Assembly: GCA_027574665.1 (NCBI GenBank)
Contig: CM050656.1
Span: 14,521,501 to 14,585,500, forward strand
Direction of reading: 5' to 3'
Length of the DNA stretch: 64,000 bases
Origin: Rhynochetos jubatus
Lineage: Eukaryota; Chordata; Aves; Eurypygiformes; Rhynochetidae
Shown: positions 61,401 through 64,000 of the stretch, piece by piece
Numbering within the stretch: the stretch's first letter is position 1
Layout of the letters: each line of letters begins with the position of its first letter
Position numbers and translations under genes: made by a program
The notes under the pieces: model-generated
The model's input: only the letters and a program-made list of their open reading frames with translations
Told to the model about the DNA's origin: nothing
Database searches by the model: none

Positions 61401-64000
61401 CTGCCCAAGTGCCAACCTAGCACAAACCCAATGTGCAAGGCCCAACCGGGTTGTTCTGCTGTCTAGGAGTCATTTACCCAAAGCATCTGTTTTATCATCA
61501 CCATCACTTTTCCATGATGGAGAACCAACACTCACTGCCCGTTACATGAAAGATCAATTTCTTTGGTTTCTGCTGTAGAAATTTTAGCACAGCAACATAT
61601 CTGGGTTCAGAAGAGAACAGACTACATAGAAATCACGTAGTGGGCTATGGTTGCTAAAGAAAACTTCCCCCAGAATTGTTCACACTAACACCATCTTAAA
61701 CTCACTGTTAAGATTTCCCACACTCCTGAACAGCAACTTTCATTCACACACTTCAGAACGAACCAGCAGCAAGTGCAGGAGATGGCACAAACATTTCCTT
61801 TGGTGTAGTTATGCAACCGAGACATTTCACAATCAATTATTCTAAAAAGATAAACTTATTAAAAATGCCTAGAGAAATCCAGCATGCAAACCAACATTTA
61901 AATACAAAACCTGGGAGAACACCCAGAAAGTTGAGAGCACATACATATTTTCTGAAAAGAGTAAAAGTTCACTGTATGAAGCAGAAAAGCATATAGATAT
62001 AGAAAGAAAACTAACCTTAGTCTTTGCAAACCATTGTCCTTACATTACAATGGAAAACTAGATACATCCACGCTATTTAGACCTGTTCTTCTGGTACTTG
62101 CTGGGTAATAAATTAGGTTACAACTGCCCACTTCTGACACAGCAGAAGAAACAGTCACACAACTCTGGTTCAGGTAACAGTCATTTTAGTCTAGAAGTAC
62201 CTTAGGCTTCCAAAAGAGGAAAGTTTGCAAAGACTATTTTGGTGTCTAAACTGAAGTTTTTTGGGGGGATCTGGATTTCTGTACATGTATGTTCTGTATT
62301 TTCCATAAATCAGCTCCATTTAATAGGTCTTAAGTAAACATTGCCAAAACAAGGCACTTCTGTATATCACTATTGTGAGTTTATACTAAGCACATGTCCA
62401 AGCAATAGTTTACTGTAAATTTATCCTGTGTTAATAGATATAGAAGATTTTAGGCCACCATAAGAGCAAGAACAACATTTTGGCTTTATGAGGTATCTTA
62501 TCAGGGAAAACTCACCTTTCCATCAGAGTCATAATTGCACACTAGTAGATATACTAAATGCATGCTACCAGGAAGGGTTACCAAGTAAGCATTTATTATT
62601 AATGTTGCTGATAAAACATGGCTAAATTATTTTATAGAAGAAGAAACACCTGGGGGCAGTGGCAGAAACTGCTTTATAAGTCTCCTGTGGCACATTAATT
62701 TGGCTTATTTAAGTCAAATGAAGTGCTGAGTGGTGATAGAAAGGGAATTCTGATCAAGCGCTCAAGATCTATTTACTGTCCTCTCTTGCACTGGGGACAA
62801 CAGAATTATTCACAGAAAAGGAACTGTTAGGAGTATGAGTAGCAGCCATACACGACCGGGAATATTCTGTAAATAAAATAAACACATCATCCAGCTTAGT
62901 AAGTACTAAGTACCTCTTTCTATATTTCCTGTCTGTATTATCTCATTTTAAACTGACATGAGCATTGATTGTCCTTCGGTGTGTAGAGAGCCTGGATGCA
63001 AGTATCTTAACTCCTTTGTGCAGCAAGATTTTGTTCACACTTAAACAGTTAATGTTCCTTCTTATGTCCCTTTGGTAAGTTCAGCAATGACATCAGAGGT
63101 TCCTTAATGGTAATCTACAGTTCATACCTTATGCTCACGTATGTACATCATACACATACATATCACTATCATCAGTTCTGAACAAATTAGCTCAACCTGA
63201 ATATATCCAATTTTCATTGAATACATACATCTCAAGAGGTGATAGGAGACAAATTCTCATTATGTATAGAAAGTTAGTAAATGAATTTATTTAAGTCCTA
63301 TTCAGCATAAATAAAGTCACCAGGATAAGGTCTTGCGTATTTAAAAAGACTTTATGATTTAAAGCTACATTTTCATAATGAAAAAAGTATTTGAAAGGCA
63401 GGGAAAGTAAAGTGTAAATAGGTTTGTTTTGGCCAGAACAAAAGCAGTCACAATAGTAATGCCCAAGTTTTACCTGCACTCTCTTAGTAAGGAACAGCAG
63501 CAGCTAGAGAAGGAGCATGGTTTAACAGCTCACCCCAAGCAAACTGTCTGGTGCAGCACCCCCCTGTGCTAACGCACTGGTACCAAGGGATCATGACAGG
63601 GGAGCTAGGGATGGAAAGGATACACCACAAGAGTGTCATTAAATTAAAGCCTTTCAACAGTTAGTGTAATGCCCTCAGAAGCGTGCAGGGAAATAGCTCT
63701 CCTCTCCACCTTGTAAACCTGCATGAAACAGTGTAGCCTGTGCTACCTCTGTGCTGGTTGCTGCCAGCAATGAAGGGATCTGATAGCCAGTGACAAGTAT
63801 TCAAAACTCAGCATGACTCTCCCAGGAAGATGGTCTTAATAGTGAAAGGACGTTCAAAACAAACAAAAAACCCAGTGCATTTGCCTATCTTTCTTGTATT
63901 GTTGGATCCCTTAAATATCATTGTATCTGGTAAGTGTCCTTTCGAGAAACAAGAATACTGACAGTTGGGAGATTACTTAAAGAATATATAAACTGATATA

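Larger units (their letters stand above)
56511..64000. other. Unique AT-rich DNA, no gene seen
   Basis: About 7.5 kb with no supported gene. Open frames do not exceed about 100 codons and none has a recognised domain. The stretch contains a (CT)n run at 57046-57061, a C10 run at 58431-58440 and a small inverted repeat at 58122-58163. Confidence 0.5.

Noticed and set aside
1-64000. Search for tRNA, rRNA, snRNA, CRISPR arrays or a multi-gene system
   Set aside because: No cloverleaf or U-RNA wording, no regularly spaced direct repeats and no gene clusters were seen on either strand; the content fits ordinary bird intergenic or intronic DNA.

Overview
This looks like a stretch of bird nuclear genome, intergenic or deep intronic. 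It is AT-rich by eye, CpG-poor, and has no long open reading frame outside repeats. The bird assignment rests on its transposons. There are four 5'-truncated CR1-type LINE copies, three of whose 3' ends carry the ATTCTATG/ATTCTGTG-like tail and the fourth its reverse complement. There are also four LTRs of types I recall from avian genomes, although no database search was possible. The species cannot be told from the sequence.

Layout. An LTR with 45-bp internal tandem units and a polyadenylation signal lies near 1.3-1.9 kb (+). A long unique stretch follows, with a CpG-retaining block at 10.8-11.0 kb and a palindromic repeat at 11.1 kb. A CR1 copy of about 1.5 kb (+, dead reverse transcriptase) occupies 14.0-15.5 kb. 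A second palindromic element is at 16.8 kb and a short CR1 3' end at 21.7-22.1 kb (+). Mostly unique sequence continues to 36 kb. There, 36099-36196 has the form of a small exon: pyrimidine-rich acceptor, ATG, hydrophobic signal-like peptide and consensus donor. A CR1 copy of about 1.25 kb (-) with a large internal deletion lies at 36.6-37.9 kb. After another unique stretch, two LTRs sit head to head at 49.8-51.2 kb, a CR1 3' end is at 54.4-54.9 kb (+), and a further LTR (-) is at 56.0-56.5 kb. The last 7.5 kb is unique apart from simple repeats.

No operon, CRISPR array, tRNA, rRNA or complete protein-coding gene is visible. The only possible host gene component is the candidate exon at 36.1 kb, and its gene was not recognised. 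The reverse transcriptase remnants are broken by stops, frameshifts or deletion and should not make functional protein. I found no evidence for a new multi-gene system. The observations most worth checking are the candidate exon, the divergent LTR pair, and the two CpG-retaining blocks that may be conserved regulatory DNA.
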